From Prevotella sp. BV3P1 (GTDB lineage: Bacteria > Bacteroidota > Bacteroidia > Bacteroidales > Bacteroidaceae), in contig NZ_AWXC01000053.1 of the NCBI RefSeq assembly GCF_000479005.1, positions 62,001-126,000 on the forward strand: 64,000 nt of DNA, given 5' to 3'. The notes beneath the pieces were generated by a model that searched no databases, was not told where the DNA came from, and worked only from the letters and a program-made list of their open reading frames with translations. Shown here one piece after another: positions 43,286-52,701 of this stretch. Positions within the stretch are counted from its first letter, which is position 1, and the number at the start of each line of letters is the position of its first letter. The position numbers and the translations under genes are program-made.

Positions 43286-45277
43286 ATGAAACATCAACTT
43301 ATTTTACTACTCTTGGCATGTACTGTGTCGGTTCATGCGAAAGTAAAATTACAGCCCATGTTCAGTGACAACATGGTGTTGCAGCAACAAACTGATGCTC
43401 CTATCTGGGGTGAAGCTGCACCAGGAAAAACAGTTACGGTGAAAACCTCTTGGAACCATAAAACTTATTCGGCGAAAGCTAACACTAATGGTCGTTGGAA
43501 TGTCAAAGTGCAGACACCAAAGGCTGGCGGTCCTTACCAAATCATCGTATCCGACGGAAAACCTGTGACCTTGAAGAATGTGATGATAGGCGAGGTGTGG
43601 CTGTGTACAGGACAGTCTAACATGGAAATGCCCGTTGATGGATGGGGAAAAATCAAGAACTATCAGCAAGAAATTGTTGAGGCTCAAAACCATCCCAACA
43701 TTCGTCTGCTGAACATTAAGCGAGCAACGAGTTCAAGTCCGCTAAGCCATGTGGAGGCCGTGAATAATGGTTGGGAAGTTTGTTCGTCACAGAGCATTCA
43801 TGAATTTTCGGCCGCAGGATATTTCTTTGGCCGCAACCTTCAGAAATACCGCAATGTACCCATCGGCTTGATAGAAACTTGCTGGGGTGGAACAGTGGCA
43901 GAGGCATGGACCAGTAAGGAGGCTTTGTCCATGATGCCTGACTTCCAGAACGCGCTTGAAGCCGTAAGTAAGATGCCGACGGATCAAGCTGGTAGGCAGG
44001 CAGCGTACGACCAAGAATTGGACAAGTGGTGGACTCAGCTCAATAAGGCTGACAAGGGATATACGCAATCAAAGCCTGTTTGGGCCGCAGCATCGTTGTC
44101 TGATGAACAGTGGCTCAATGCACAAGTACCTGGGATCTTTGAACAAAACGGCTATCCGGGCTTCGATGGTGTGGTTTGGTACCGCAAGGTTATTGAGATT
44201 CCCGCTAAGTGGCAAGGTAAGAAACTCACTCTTTCTTTGGGTGCGATAGACGACAACGATGTCACTTACTTTAACGGAGTAGAGATCGGACGCACACAGG
44301 GATGGAACTTGCCACGCAAGTATACCGTTCCGGCTAAGCTCGTCAAGAAGGGTAAAGCCGTCATTGCGGTGCGCATCATCGATACCGGTGGCGATGGAGG
44401 TATGTACGGTGAGGCGCATGACATGAAGTTGTCGGGGCCACGAAACGAAGAGATTTCACTGGCAGGGATTTGGAAAAGTCGTGCATCCGTCGGCATCAAG
44501 GACATAGCTCCGATGCCGGTGAATACAGCTAATGATCCCAATGTAGTTACCTTCTTGTATAATGCAATGCTCAATCCGTTGATTCCATACGCAGTCAAGG
44601 GCGCCATTTGGTACCAAGGTGAAGCCAATGCCGACCGTGCTTATCAGTATCGTGAGTTGCTGCCGTTGATGATTACGGACTGGAGGAATAAGTGGGGGTA
44701 TGACTTTCCGTTCTATATCGTTCAGTTGGCCAACTTCATGCAGGTGAAAGACCAGCCGTCTGAGTCGGCTTGGGCAGAGCTTCGTGAAGCGCAAGCCATG
44801 ACCCTGCGCACGGCAAACACGGGCTTGGCATGTTCCATAGATATTGGTGAGGCGAATGACATTCATCCTAAAAACAAGCAAGAGGTAGGCCGCCGGTTGG
44901 CTTTGGCTGCACTGGCCAACACCTATGGCATGAAACTGCCTTATTCGGGGCCTGTGTATCGTTCACATGTCGTTGAAGGAAATAAAATAAGAATCTATTT
45001 TAATCATGTGGAGAATGGCTTGAAAAGCAAGGCGGGTGATAAGCTACAAGGCTTCGCGGTGGCAGGACTTGACCACAAGTTCCACTGGGCTGACGCTACG
45101 ATTGACGGCAACAGTGTGGTGGTTCATTGTCCTGAAGTTACCTTTCCGATAGTAGTCAGATACGCTTGGGCAGACAATCCCATCTGCAATTTGTATAACA
45201 GTGCTGATCTTCCTGCTGTCCCATTCCGCACAGACGATTGGCCAGGTGTAACTTCTCACATAGGAAAGATCCGATGA
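43286..45277 (+). CDS. Sialate O-acetylesterase
   Basis: A 663-residue exported esterase that removes O-acetyl groups from sialic acids or similar sugars. It has a signal peptide (to VHAKV), an N-terminal sandwich (LQPMFSDNMVLQQQTDAPIWGEAAPG), the SGNH serine in WLCTGQSNMEMPVDGWG, an inserted jelly-roll of the GH2 sugar-binding type (about 265-385, WYRKVIEIPAKWQGKKLTLSLG) and the rest of the esterase core with AIWYQGEANADRAYQY and the Asp-His pair in DIGEANDIHPKNK. It is one of several glycan-active genes in this part of the window and is not in a SusCD locus. Confidence 0.92.
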   Translation: MKHQLILLLLACTVSVHAKVKLQPMFSDNMVLQQQTDAPIWGEAAPGKTVTVKTSWNHKTYSAKANTNGRWNVKVQTPKAGGPYQIIVSDGKPVTLKNVMIGEVWLCTGQSNMEMPVDGWGKIKNYQQEIVEAQNHPNIRLLNIKRATSSSPLSHVEAVNNGWEVCSSQSIHEFSAAGYFFGRNLQKYRNVPIGLIETCWGGTVAEAWTSKEALSMMPDFQNALEAVSKMPTDQAGRQAAYDQELDKWWTQLNKADKGYTQSKPVWAAASLSDEQWLNAQVPGIFEQNGYPGFDGVVWYRKVIEIPAKWQGKKLTLSLGAIDDNDVTYFNGVEIGRTQGWNLPRKYTVPAKLVKKGKAVIAVRIIDTGGDGGMYGEAHDMKLSGPRNEEISLAGIWKSRASVGIKDIAPMPVNTANDPNVVTFLYNAMLNPLIPYAVKGAIWYQGEANADRAYQYRELLPLMITDWRNKWGYDFPFYIVQLANFMQVKDQPSESAWAELREAQAMTLRTANTGLACSIDIGEANDIHPKNKQEVGRRLALAALANTYGMKLPYSGPVYRSHVVEGNKIRIYFNHVENGLKSKAGDKLQGFAVAGLDHKFHWADATIDGNSVVVHCPEVTFPIVVRYAWADNPICNLYNSADLPAVPFRTDDWPGVTSHIGKIR

Positions 45278-45282
45278 AATCT

Positions 45283-46050
45283 TTATTTTCGAAGTCTGAC
45301 GGCTCTGTCATCGGCATCAAAACGGATATGTTCACTTTCGATGAAATGGCGCAAAGTACCATCTTCTATGAGCTGTTTTGTCGTCCCAGTGTGTAGCTTT
45401 CGTTGATTATCCAGCAGCCATATCTCGTCTGTTATCTGTAAAGCCAGTTCGATGTCATGGATGGATAAGAACACGGTTTTGTCCAACTCATGTGCCAATT
45501 GGGCCAACAGACGCAGCGTGTCTACCTTACTTTGGAAATCAAGAAAGGCCGTTGGTTCGTCTAAGATGATGATGGGCGTTTGCTGAGCCAGGGCTTTTGC
45601 CATCATCACCTTTTGCCGTTCACCATCACTTAGGCTCGAAATATTCCTTTCAGCCAACTGCTCGATGCCCACCAGTTGCATGGCATTCGAAACAATTTTG
45701 CGGTCTTCGTTCGACAAAACGCCCCAAAATCCCGTGTAGGGCGTGCGTCCCAAGCTCACCAATTCGCTCGCGGTAAGATTCCGGATGTCCATTCTTTCCG
45801 TCAGAACCACACTGATTTTTTCGGCCAATTCATGATGGGATAGCCTTTCCAAGGGCGTACCTTGAATGTATATTTCGCCCGCTATGGGCGGTATAAAGCC
45901 CGCCAGTGTACGCAAAAGAGTAGATTTTCCCACGCCGTTCCGCCCCAGCAAACAGGTCAACCGACCGCTGTTCAGAGTAGCGTTGATATCCGATACGACC
46001 GCATGTTTGCCGTATCCGATGGACAAATTGTATAATTGAATGGTCTGCAT
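45283..46050 (-). CDS. ABC transporter ATP-binding protein, FecE/BtuD/HmuV type
   Basis: A 255-residue ATPase with Walker A LLGRNGVGKSTLLRTL, signature SSLSDGERQKVMMAKALAQ, Walker B IIILDEPTAFLDF and the H-loop FLSIHDIELAL. The sequence type fits importers of iron-siderophore, haem or cobalamin. No permease or binding protein is adjacent, which is unusual for this family. It is divergent from the helicase gene, and its stop is 5 bases from the converging sialate esterase stop. Confidence 0.88.
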   Translation of the reverse strand: MQTIQLYNLSIGYGKHAVVSDINATLNSGRLTCLLGRNGVGKSTLLRTLAGFIPPIAGEIYIQGTPLERLSHHELAEKISVVLTERMDIRNLTASELVSLGRTPYTGFWGVLSNEDRKIVSNAMQLVGIEQLAERNISSLSDGERQKVMMAKALAQQTPIIILDEPTAFLDFQSKVDTLRLLAQLAHELDKTVFLSIHDIELALQITDEIWLLDNQRKLHTGTTKQLIEDGTLRHFIESEHIRFDADDRAVRLRK

Positions 46051-46058
46051 GTCTGTTG

Positions 46059-46066
46059 CAAAGATA
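46059..46066 (-). promoter_or_regulatory. -7 promoter box of the ABC ATPase gene
   Basis: TATCTTTG on the minus strand, eight bases before the ATG at 46050. This implies a very short leader. Confidence 0.55.
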
Positions 46067-46119
46067 GCGATTTACGCAAAATATAACGTTCGTAGCTCGT
46101 CAATTCTTGCTAAAAAGCG

Positions 46120-46127
46120 TATCTTTG
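46120..46127 (+). promoter_or_regulatory. -7 promoter box of the SF1 helicase gene
   Basis: TATCTTTG ends nine bases before the ATG at 46137. An in-frame ATG at 46107 is upstream of this box and is excluded. Confidence 0.55.
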
Positions 46128-46136
46128 TCCGTACTT

Positions 46137-48116
46137 ATGTCATTACAATCGGCCATTTCAGAACTCAAACGTCAGAAGTTGTTACTCCAATTGGAGTACG
46201 CAACCGAGAAGGATGCTTTCCGTAAGCAGACGGAGATGATGGGTATAGCCCGAAAGGTAAAGCGCGGTGATGCATGGTTTCCCGTCCGCGTGGGCAAGAG
46301 TTTTTACAATTCGCTCAATCAGTTGGCTGTCGAAGTGTTTCGTCATGTCGATGAAGAGATTAGTCACAATTTTGAATACGGCCGGCCGGTTGCCTTTTTT
46401 CAGATGGTTCAGAAGGCAGGAAGACACGATGAAATGGGCAAAAACAATGCATCCACAGCTTCAAAATCACTTTCTTATTTCCCCGTCACAGGTATGGTAA
46501 GCTATGCCGATAACGACCGAATGGTGGTCACGTTGCCTGACAATGGCATGGTTACCTCCATCCAAACGGCCGAGCAGGTGGGCGTACAACTGTTCTTTGA
46601 CGAGACTTCTTATCGGTTGATGTTCGATGCCTTAGACCGCGTGATGAATGCCAAAGACAACCGACTGGCCTATCTTCGCAACCTTTTTTATTCGACTTCG
46701 CAGACTGCCGAGTGCTTTTCTTTTGATGACATTAGGTTTCCTTGGCTCAATGACCTGCAAGCAGAAGCCGTGAACAAGGTGTTGAAAGCCAAGGATGTGA
46801 TGGTAGTTCACGGTCCTCCAGGCACCGGCAAGACCACCACACTCGTGGAGGCAATCTACGAAACCCTCAAGCGTGAGAGTCAAGTTTTGGTCTGTGCGCA
46901 GAGCAATATGGCGGTCGATTGGATTAGTGAGCGGCTTGTTGACCGGGGCGTGAACGTGCTTCGCATCGGCAATCCCACACGGGTGAACGATAAAATGCTG
47001 TCGTTTACCTACGAACGTAGGTTCGAATCACATCCCGATTATCCGCAATTGTGGGCCATACGCAAAGCCCTGCGGCAACTCAAACAGCACCGTAAGGCCG
47101 CTGGTTCTGGCTTCCATCAGAAGGTGGAACGTCTTCAAGAACGGGCAACCGAATTGGAGATACGCATCAAAGGACAGCTCTTTGGAGAAGCAAGGGTCAT
47201 CGCTTCCACCTTAACAGGTGCTGCAAACCGTCTTCTGGTGGGTCAAAAGTATCAGACACTGTTCATTGATGAGGCTGCACAGGCATTGGAAGCTGCCTGC
47301 TGGATAGCCATCCGCAAGGTTCACCGCGTGGTGTTGGCGGGCGACCACTGCCAGTTGCCGCCGACAATCAAAAGCATTGCTGCCTTAAAGGGTGGTCTGG
47401 ACAAAACGCTGATGCAACGCATTGTAGAGAATAAACCAGAAGTAGTGACGATGCTTGGCTTGCAATACCGCATGAATGATCAGATTATGCGCTTCTCGAG
47501 CGACTGGTTTTATCACGGAAAAGTTCAGAGTGCGCCAGCTATTAAGTATCGGGGAATCTTGGATTATGATGTTCCCATCCAGTGGATAGATACCGCCGAA
47601 CAGGCAGAAAACGCCCATTTCATCGAGGAATCTGCATCGGACACACCGACTTTTCAAGAACATTTTGTGGGTGAAAGCTTTGGCAGAATCAATGAAGATG
47701 AGGCCGAATTAACCCTCAGCACGCTTGAACAGTATTTCAATAAGATTGGTAAGCAGCGTTTATTGGACGAAACTGTCGACGTAGGTATCATCTCTCCGTA
47801 TCGCGCACAGGTGCAGTATTTGCGACGATTGTTGAAAAAACGCGCCTTTTTCAAGCCCTTTCGTCATCTCATCAGCGTGAACACGGTTGATGGCTTTCAA
47901 GGACAGGAACGAGATGTGATTCTCATTTCGCTGGTCAGGGCAAACGATGATGGACAGATAGGCTTTCTTCGTGACCTGCGGCGGATGAACGTTGCCATGA
48001 CACGAGCCCGAATGAAACTCATCATCTTAGGACATGTTCCCACGCTGGTGCGCCATCCTTTCTATAAAAAACTGTATGACCATACGCAGAGTTTACAACA
48101 AGATGCTGTTTGGTAA
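46137..48116 (+). CDS. Superfamily 1 (Upf1/DNA2/IGHMBP2-like) helicase
   Basis: A 659-residue DNA or RNA helicase. Residues 1-190 are an N-terminal OB-like region (KRGDAWFPVRVGKSFYN). The motor has motif I VVHGPPGTGKTTTLVE, Ia CAQSNMAVDWI, II LFIDEAAQALEAA, III VLAGDHCQLPPTI, IV LGLQYRMNDQIM, V VNTVDGFQGQERDVILIS and VI NVAMTRARMKLIILG, all complete. The role may be repair or resolving stalled complexes; it is not specified by context. A small gene of unknown function follows after 31 bases. Confidence 0.93.
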   Translation: MSLQSAISELKRQKLLLQLEYATEKDAFRKQTEMMGIARKVKRGDAWFPVRVGKSFYNSLNQLAVEVFRHVDEEISHNFEYGRPVAFFQMVQKAGRHDEMGKNNASTASKSLSYFPVTGMVSYADNDRMVVTLPDNGMVTSIQTAEQVGVQLFFDETSYRLMFDALDRVMNAKDNRLAYLRNLFYSTSQTAECFSFDDIRFPWLNDLQAEAVNKVLKAKDVMVVHGPPGTGKTTTLVEAIYETLKRESQVLVCAQSNMAVDWISERLVDRGVNVLRIGNPTRVNDKMLSFTYERRFESHPDYPQLWAIRKALRQLKQHRKAAGSGFHQKVERLQERATELEIRIKGQLFGEARVIASTLTGAANRLLVGQKYQTLFIDEAAQALEAACWIAIRKVHRVVLAGDHCQLPPTIKSIAALKGGLDKTLMQRIVENKPEVVTMLGLQYRMNDQIMRFSSDWFYHGKVQSAPAIKYRGILDYDVPIQWIDTAEQAENAHFIEESASDTPTFQEHFVGESFGRINEDEAELTLSTLEQYFNKIGKQRLLDETVDVGIISPYRAQVQYLRRLLKKRAFFKPFRHLISVNTVDGFQGQERDVILISLVRANDDGQIGFLRDLRRMNVAMTRARMKLIILGHVPTLVRHPFYKKLYDHTQSLQQDAVW

Positions 48117-48147
48117 ACATGCTCTAAATCTCTAAACACAAAATAAT

Positions 48148-48564
48148 ATGTTAGAACGCGACTACATTATGCGGCTTATCCGCGAGTTTCTGGCAGCCCT
48201 GGCCCGACTGTTAGAGAAGAAAGAAGTGACCGACAGGCACGAGGAACTCAAGAAACTGTACGACCAATATGTGGGTCCTTACACTTTCTACCATCTGGCC
48301 CCGGTGGAAAAAGTCATTGAGACCCTTGGCCAAGAGGATGAAGAAAAGCGATTTTACAAGATGGAAATGCTGGCTGAACTCTATCTGGCAGAGGCTGACA
48401 TGGTGTCGAAACCCGAAGGCGACCTGTTGCTTAAGAAGTCTTTTGCGCTGTTCGATTTCCTCGATCATTACAGCAAGACCTACTCGATAGACCGCCTCAA
48501 GAAGATGGATGCCATCCAACAAAGATTATCAAACAACAACAAAAACGAAATCAAAACTACCTAA
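48148..48564 (+). CDS. Small helical protein of unknown function, DUF6483-like
   Basis: A 138-residue protein starting MLERDYIMRLIREFLAALARLLEKK, with two or three further amphipathic helices (KRFYKMEMLAELYLAEADMV, LLLKKSFALFDFLDHYSKTYSIDRLKKMDAI). It resembles the DUF6483 opening I remember (xxQDYIMRMI), but the match is uncertain. There is no signal peptide or membrane segment. It lies between the helicase (31 bases) and the GH43 gene (1 base), so it is probably co-transcribed with one or both. Confidence 0.7.
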   Translation: MLERDYIMRLIREFLAALARLLEKKEVTDRHEELKKLYDQYVGPYTFYHLAPVEKVIETLGQEDEEKRFYKMEMLAELYLAEADMVSKPEGDLLLKKSFALFDFLDHYSKTYSIDRLKKMDAIQQRLSNNNKNEIKTT

Positions 48565-48565
48565 A

Positions 48566-49564
48566 ATGACAAGCAAAGTAAATTCTTTCAGGAAAAGTAT
48601 GATCCTGGTCGTGGCTGCATTGACACTCGCTACAAGCGGCATGGCACAGAATAAGAAAATGAGCGGCAACCCCATCTTCCCGGGATGGTATGCCGATCCA
48701 GAAGCTGTGGTATACAATGGTGAGTATTGGGTGTTCCCCACTTACTCGGCACCTTTTGAAGAACAAACCTTTCTGGATGCGTTCTCGTCGCCCGACTTGG
48801 TGAACTGGACGAAGCATCCACGGGTGCTTGACAACTCAAATGTGAAGTGGGTACGGCGCGCCATGTGGGCTCCGGCGGTGATACATGCCAACAACAAGTA
48901 TTATCTCTTCTTCGGTGGAAACGACGTACACGAAGGAGAAGTGGGCGGTATTGGCGTTGCTGTGGCCGACAGGCCAGAAGGTCCGTACAAAGATGCGCTG
49001 GGCAAACCGCTCATCAACGAAATTGTTAATGGGGCACAACCTATTGATCAGTTTGTCTTTAAGGACGATGATGGACAGTATTACATGTACTATGGCGGCT
49101 GGGGACACTGCAACATGGTGAAATTGGCTCCCGACTTGCTGAGCATTGTACCTTTCCCCGACGGGGTAACGTACAAGGAAGTAACCCCCAAGAACTATGT
49201 GGAAGGCCCGTTCATGTTGAAAAAAGACGGAAAATACTACTTCATGTGGTCTGAAGGTGGATGGACTGGCCCAGATTATTGCGTGGCCTATGCCATCTCT
49301 GACTCACCTTTCGGTCCCTTCGAGCGCGTAGGAAAGATTCTCGAACAGGATGACAAAATCGCACGGGGAGCAGGCCATCACTCCGTCATTAAGGGCAATG
49401 GCAAAGACGAGTGGTACATTGTGTACCACAGACGCCCATTGACAGAAACCGATGGAAACCATCGTGAGACCTGCATTGACCGCATGTATTTCGATAAAAA
49501 CGGCTTCATCAAACCCGTCAAGATGACCGTGGAGGGTGTGAAGGAGGTGAAGAAACGTAAGTAA
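48566..49564 (+). CDS. Glycoside hydrolase family 43, secreted
   Basis: A 332-residue five-bladed propeller enzyme with a signal peptide (to GMAQ). The catalytic base Asp44 is in FPGWYADPEAV, the pKa-modulating Asp is in the NGAQPIDQFVFKDDDGQYYMYYG region, and the general acid Glu is in YVEGPFMLKKDGKYYFMWSEG. GAGHHSVIKGNGKDEWYIVYHRR closes the fold. Likely substrates are arabinan or xylan side chains. I use the ATG at 48566; an in-frame ATG at 48509 would lack the signal peptide at its N-terminus and overlap the upstream gene. Confidence 0.92.
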   Translation: MTSKVNSFRKSMILVVAALTLATSGMAQNKKMSGNPIFPGWYADPEAVVYNGEYWVFPTYSAPFEEQTFLDAFSSPDLVNWTKHPRVLDNSNVKWVRRAMWAPAVIHANNKYYLFFGGNDVHEGEVGGIGVAVADRPEGPYKDALGKPLINEIVNGAQPIDQFVFKDDDGQYYMYYGGWGHCNMVKLAPDLLSIVPFPDGVTYKEVTPKNYVEGPFMLKKDGKYYFMWSEGGWTGPDYCVAYAISDSPFGPFERVGKILEQDDKIARGAGHHSVIKGNGKDEWYIVYHRRPLTETDGNHRETCIDRMYFDKNGFIKPVKMTVEGVKEVKKRK

Positions 49565-49605
49565 AAAAGTTGAACAGCAAAGCAAGTGTTTACTGTTAAG
49601 CATTT

Positions 49606-49664
49606 AAAGTCTTTGACTTTGGTGGGAAAACTCTTTGAGTTTGTACCCCAAAGTCAAGGACTTT
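49606..49664 (+). terminator. Family B repeat forming a hairpin after GH43 (copy 3)
   Basis: Arms 49606-49624 (AAAGTCTTTGACTTTGG..) and 49646-49664 pair with two G-U positions and are followed by TTTT. Units continue to about 49690 with AAAGTCAATGCTG. It lies between the convergent GH43 and alpha/beta-hydrolase genes and may terminate the plus-strand transcript. Confidence 0.55.
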
Positions 49665-49733
49665 TCCATGCAAAGTCAATGCTGTTGTTGAACCCTTTGT
49701 CAGCCTTGGATAGAGAGGGGTAGGCAGTTTATG

Positions 49734-50693
49734 TCAAGGAATGTATCGACTGACAAATTTCTTGACAACTTCCGTATATTCTTGCCGATGATCCCGGTAG
49801 CTCTCAGCGTGTTTAGAACCCTTAGCTATCCATAGCTGTTTAGGTTGAGATTTGGCTTTGTAAAGCGGATATACCATATCGGTTCGCACATATGTGTCGC
49901 TGTCGCCATGGATAAAGAGCATGGGCTTTTTGCATTTGGACACCTGCTTCAAGGGCGAAGCTTCCCCAAACGACCATCCGTATAGCAGCTTGTTTAGTGC
50001 GCTGGCCGTGTAAAGCAGGGGGAAGGGTGGTAGCCCAAACTGTGTTTTCAGTTCGTTTTTGAACTCGTCCCACACGCTGGTGTAACCACAATCCTCCACA
50101 AAGCACTTGACATAGTTGGGCGTGTCTTCACCCGCAACGCACATGGTGAGTGCGGCTCCCATGGAGATACCGTGGACCACTTGCTCGGAATGGCCGGTTG
50201 AATCGCTGAAAAGCGAGTCGGCAATGGCCATCCAGCGCAGCACGTCGTGGCGCTCTTTCCATCCCATTTGTACCATTTCGCCTTCACTCCAACCATGGGC
50301 ATGGTGGTCGGGTAGCAGCACGTTGTAACCCATGCGGGCATAGATGTGGGCTATCTGCATCATGCCTGCGTGAGTGTCGTGGTATCCATGCAATACTATA
50401 GCCGTCTTGTGTGTGGGTTGTGGCGCATAAATGAAAACGGCATGATGCTGCTCATCGTCTTGCATCGTTACCAGGGTGTCATGGATGAGGTTGCCTTGGG
50501 TAAGGCTGTCTATCCAGGGTTTAATTTCTGGGTTGTCATTGATGACGTGCGCAAAACGGTCTTGGTAGGACACGTTGATGGGGTAGGGGCGTCTCAACGA
50601 GTATTCTATCATGTAAATACTGCCACCAACGAGTGCCAGTAGCACAACGATGGTGACAGTAATGAATGTGATTTTAAGCCTTTTTCGCATCAA
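49734..50693 (-). CDS. Alpha/beta hydrolase, membrane-anchored
   Basis: A 319-residue hydrolase with one N-terminal membrane segment (about 8-30). The oxyanion region is VLHGYHDTHAGMM, the nucleophile elbow is VVHGISMGAALTM (G-x-S-x-G), the acid is in LFIHGDSDTYVRTD and the His is in KGSKHAESYRD. The catalytic domain faces the periplasm if the first helix is a signal anchor. The gene starts 8 bases after the GH2 stop codon, so it is in one transcript with GH2, and may de-esterify the same glycan. Substrate unknown. Confidence 0.88.
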   Translation of the reverse strand: MMRKRLKITFITVTIVVLLALVGGSIYMIEYSLRRPYPINVSYQDRFAHVINDNPEIKPWIDSLTQGNLIHDTLVTMQDDEQHHAVFIYAPQPTHKTAIVLHGYHDTHAGMMQIAHIYARMGYNVLLPDHHAHGWSEGEMVQMGWKERHDVLRWMAIADSLFSDSTGHSEQVVHGISMGAALTMCVAGEDTPNYVKCFVEDCGYTSVWDEFKNELKTQFGLPPFPLLYTASALNKLLYGWSFGEASPLKQVSKCKKPMLFIHGDSDTYVRTDMVYPLYKAKSQPKQLWIAKGSKHAESYRDHRQEYTEVVKKFVSRYIP

Positions 50694-50701
50694 AATCTTG
50701 G

Positions 50702-52519
50702 TTATTTATACAGTTTGTACAGCTCCAGATTAGCCTTTCTTACCCGATTTTCGTCCAGCTTAATTACCTTTCTGTCATAGGTCATCAGTCCGTTCACCTC
50801 ACCTTCAACATCGGTTGTTTGTGTATATACTGCTGCGGAGAAGCCCTGACGAATCATGGGTTTGAGTTCTTCCAGCAGCTCAACGTAGCGGTCTGTAACC
50901 TCTTTGCTGTTCTTGAATTCTACATAACCCCAGTTGCGATCAGCCTGCCAGAGGTGTCCTTTCAGCGGCAGTCCCAATCCACCAAACTCGCCGAGCACTG
51001 TCGTGCGGTTGAAGTCGTAGAGATACATCATCGGTCCAGGATAGTTGTGTAGATCCAGGATGTCGCCCGTCTTAATGTGGTTGCCACCACTGGCCGGGTT
51101 GATGAGACGCGTAGGATCGAGCGCTTTCGTAAATGCGGTAATCTCTTTGGTCTTGAATTGTCCCCAAGATTCATTGAAAGGTGTCCACACAACGATGGAA
51201 GGATAGGAGTAGAACTGGTTGATGATGGCTTTCCACTCTTGCTTGAAGTTTTCTTCCGATTCGGCTGAACGGCTGGCCAAGCGGCCTGTTTCCTGATAGT
51301 ACTCGTGGTTCTGCCAATCGGGTCCGTGCTGAATGTCGCCCATAGGCATGTCCTGCCATACCAGAATCCCCAGCTTGTCACAGGATGTATACCAACGAGC
51401 CGGCTCCACTTTCATGTGCTTGCGAATCATGTTGAAGCCCATGTCCTTGGTCTTTTTGATATCGTACACCATGGCTTCTTCTGTGGGAGCTGTGAAAAGA
51501 CCGTCGGGCCAGTAACCTTGGTCGAGTGGGCCATATTGGAAAAGGTTCTTGTTGTTGAGCTGCATACGCCACACACCAGCACCATCACGCACCGATGAAA
51601 TCTTGCGCATGGCACTGTAGCTCTTCACAACATCCACGGTTCTGCCACCCGAGAGGAGGGAGATTTCTAGGTCATACAAGAACGGAGAATCTGGTGTCCA
51701 CAGTTTTTGGTTCTGTACAAACAGCTCTACTTCCTGACCGGCGATGGCCTTTCCCTTTGCAACAATCTCGTTGCCGTCTTTCATCACAACGCTAATCACG
51801 TCGCCCTGTTGAGCTCCTTCTGTCTTTGTGCATACCGTCAGCTTACTTTCATCAATGTTAGGAGTGTTGTAAACGGCTGCAATGTGCTTCTTGTTGACAG
51901 GCTCCAACCATACCGTTTGCCAGATGCCGGTGACGGGTGTGTACCAGATTCCTTCTGGTTTAGTACGTTGTTTTCCTACAGGTTGGTGTCCGTCAGTCGT
52001 CGGATCCCATACCCTCACGACCAACTTTTGCTGTCCGCTCTTTAAATATGGTGTGATGTCAAAGCTGAAAGCGGAGAAACCACCCTTGTGAGAGCCTATC
52101 TTGATGTCGTTAAGGAACACGTCGGCTTTCCAATCAACCGCACCAAAATGCAGCAGAACGTTCTTGCCCGACCAAGCAGCCGGCACATTGAAGGTGCGCT
52201 CGTACCACAGTTCTTTGTCCTTGCCAACGGTCTTCTGTACCCCTGAAAGGCTCGACTCGATGGCGAAAGGCACCAAAATCTTGCCGTCGTTGATATTCGT
52301 TCCGGCAGCTCCACGGTTGCGAATGGCATAGTTCCACAATCCATTGAGGTTTTGCCATTGACTTCTTTCCATGATTGGGCGGGGGTACTCGGGCAACACG
52401 TTGTTGGGGTTTACCTTGTTGGCCCAGTCTGTCTTAATCTTGTCACCAACAGGTTTCCATTGTGCCATGGCTGCCGTATAGACAGACAAGGCGAGTAAAA
52501 GAACGCTTAGTTTTTTCAT
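50702..52519 (-). CDS. Glycoside hydrolase family 2 enzyme, secreted
   Basis: A 605-residue enzyme with a signal peptide (to AAMAQ), a sugar-binding jelly roll (ERSQWQNLNGLWNYAIRN, WYERTFNVPAAWSGKNVLLHFGAVDWKADVFLN), an Ig-like sandwich, and a TIM barrel with acid/base Glu in VVWTPFNESWGQ and nucleophile Glu in TTVLGEFGGLG. It keeps the RKHMKVEPARWYTSCDKLGILVWQDMP stretch of the family. Beta-galactosidase, glucuronidase or mannosidase activity cannot be told apart here. First gene of a pair with the alpha/beta hydrolase. Confidence 0.92.
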   Translation of the reverse strand: MKKLSVLLLALSVYTAAMAQWKPVGDKIKTDWANKVNPNNVLPEYPRPIMERSQWQNLNGLWNYAIRNRGAAGTNINDGKILVPFAIESSLSGVQKTVGKDKELWYERTFNVPAAWSGKNVLLHFGAVDWKADVFLNDIKIGSHKGGFSAFSFDITPYLKSGQQKLVVRVWDPTTDGHQPVGKQRTKPEGIWYTPVTGIWQTVWLEPVNKKHIAAVYNTPNIDESKLTVCTKTEGAQQGDVISVVMKDGNEIVAKGKAIAGQEVELFVQNQKLWTPDSPFLYDLEISLLSGGRTVDVVKSYSAMRKISSVRDGAGVWRMQLNNKNLFQYGPLDQGYWPDGLFTAPTEEAMVYDIKKTKDMGFNMIRKHMKVEPARWYTSCDKLGILVWQDMPMGDIQHGPDWQNHEYYQETGRLASRSAESEENFKQEWKAIINQFYSYPSIVVWTPFNESWGQFKTKEITAFTKALDPTRLINPASGGNHIKTGDILDLHNYPGPMMYLYDFNRTTVLGEFGGLGLPLKGHLWQADRNWGYVEFKNSKEVTDRYVELLEELKPMIRQGFSAAVYTQTTDVEGEVNGLMTYDRKVIKLDENRVRKANLELYKLYK

Positions 52520-52560
52520 TTTTTTTAGTTATAACGATGTTAAGATAAATAATGATGCTT

Positions 52561-52568
52561 CAAAGTTA
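52561..52568 (-). promoter_or_regulatory. -7 promoter box of the GH2 gene
   Basis: TAACTTTG on the minus strand, 41 bases before the ATG. No clear -33 element is seen. Confidence 0.5.
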
Positions 52569-52662
52569 CGCATTTTCATCCGAATAGTAGGCGGAAAGAA
52601 GATGTTGTAGCATCTTTTTACAATTATTAGCAAAATGAATAAAGAGGAATCGTTGCATTTAT

Positions 52663-52693
52663 TTTGCTATGCTCTTGAATTCAAGTAACTTTG
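52663..52693 (+). promoter_or_regulatory. Promoter of the calcium ATPase operon
   Basis: TTTG at 52663-52666, a 19-base spacer and TAACTTTG at 52686-52693. The ATG at 52702 follows after eight bases, so the leader is at most a few bases. An in-frame ATG at 52669 lies within the spacer and cannot be transcribed from here. Confidence 0.85.
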
Positions 52694-52701
52694 CACAAAT
52701 T

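Noticed and set aside
43286..52519. A polysaccharide-utilisation locus built from the sialate esterase, GH43, GH2 and hydrolase genes
   Set aside because: No SusC/SusD pair or hybrid regulator is present, and the genes are on different strands with housekeeping genes between them; only the GH2-hydrolase pair looks like one unit.
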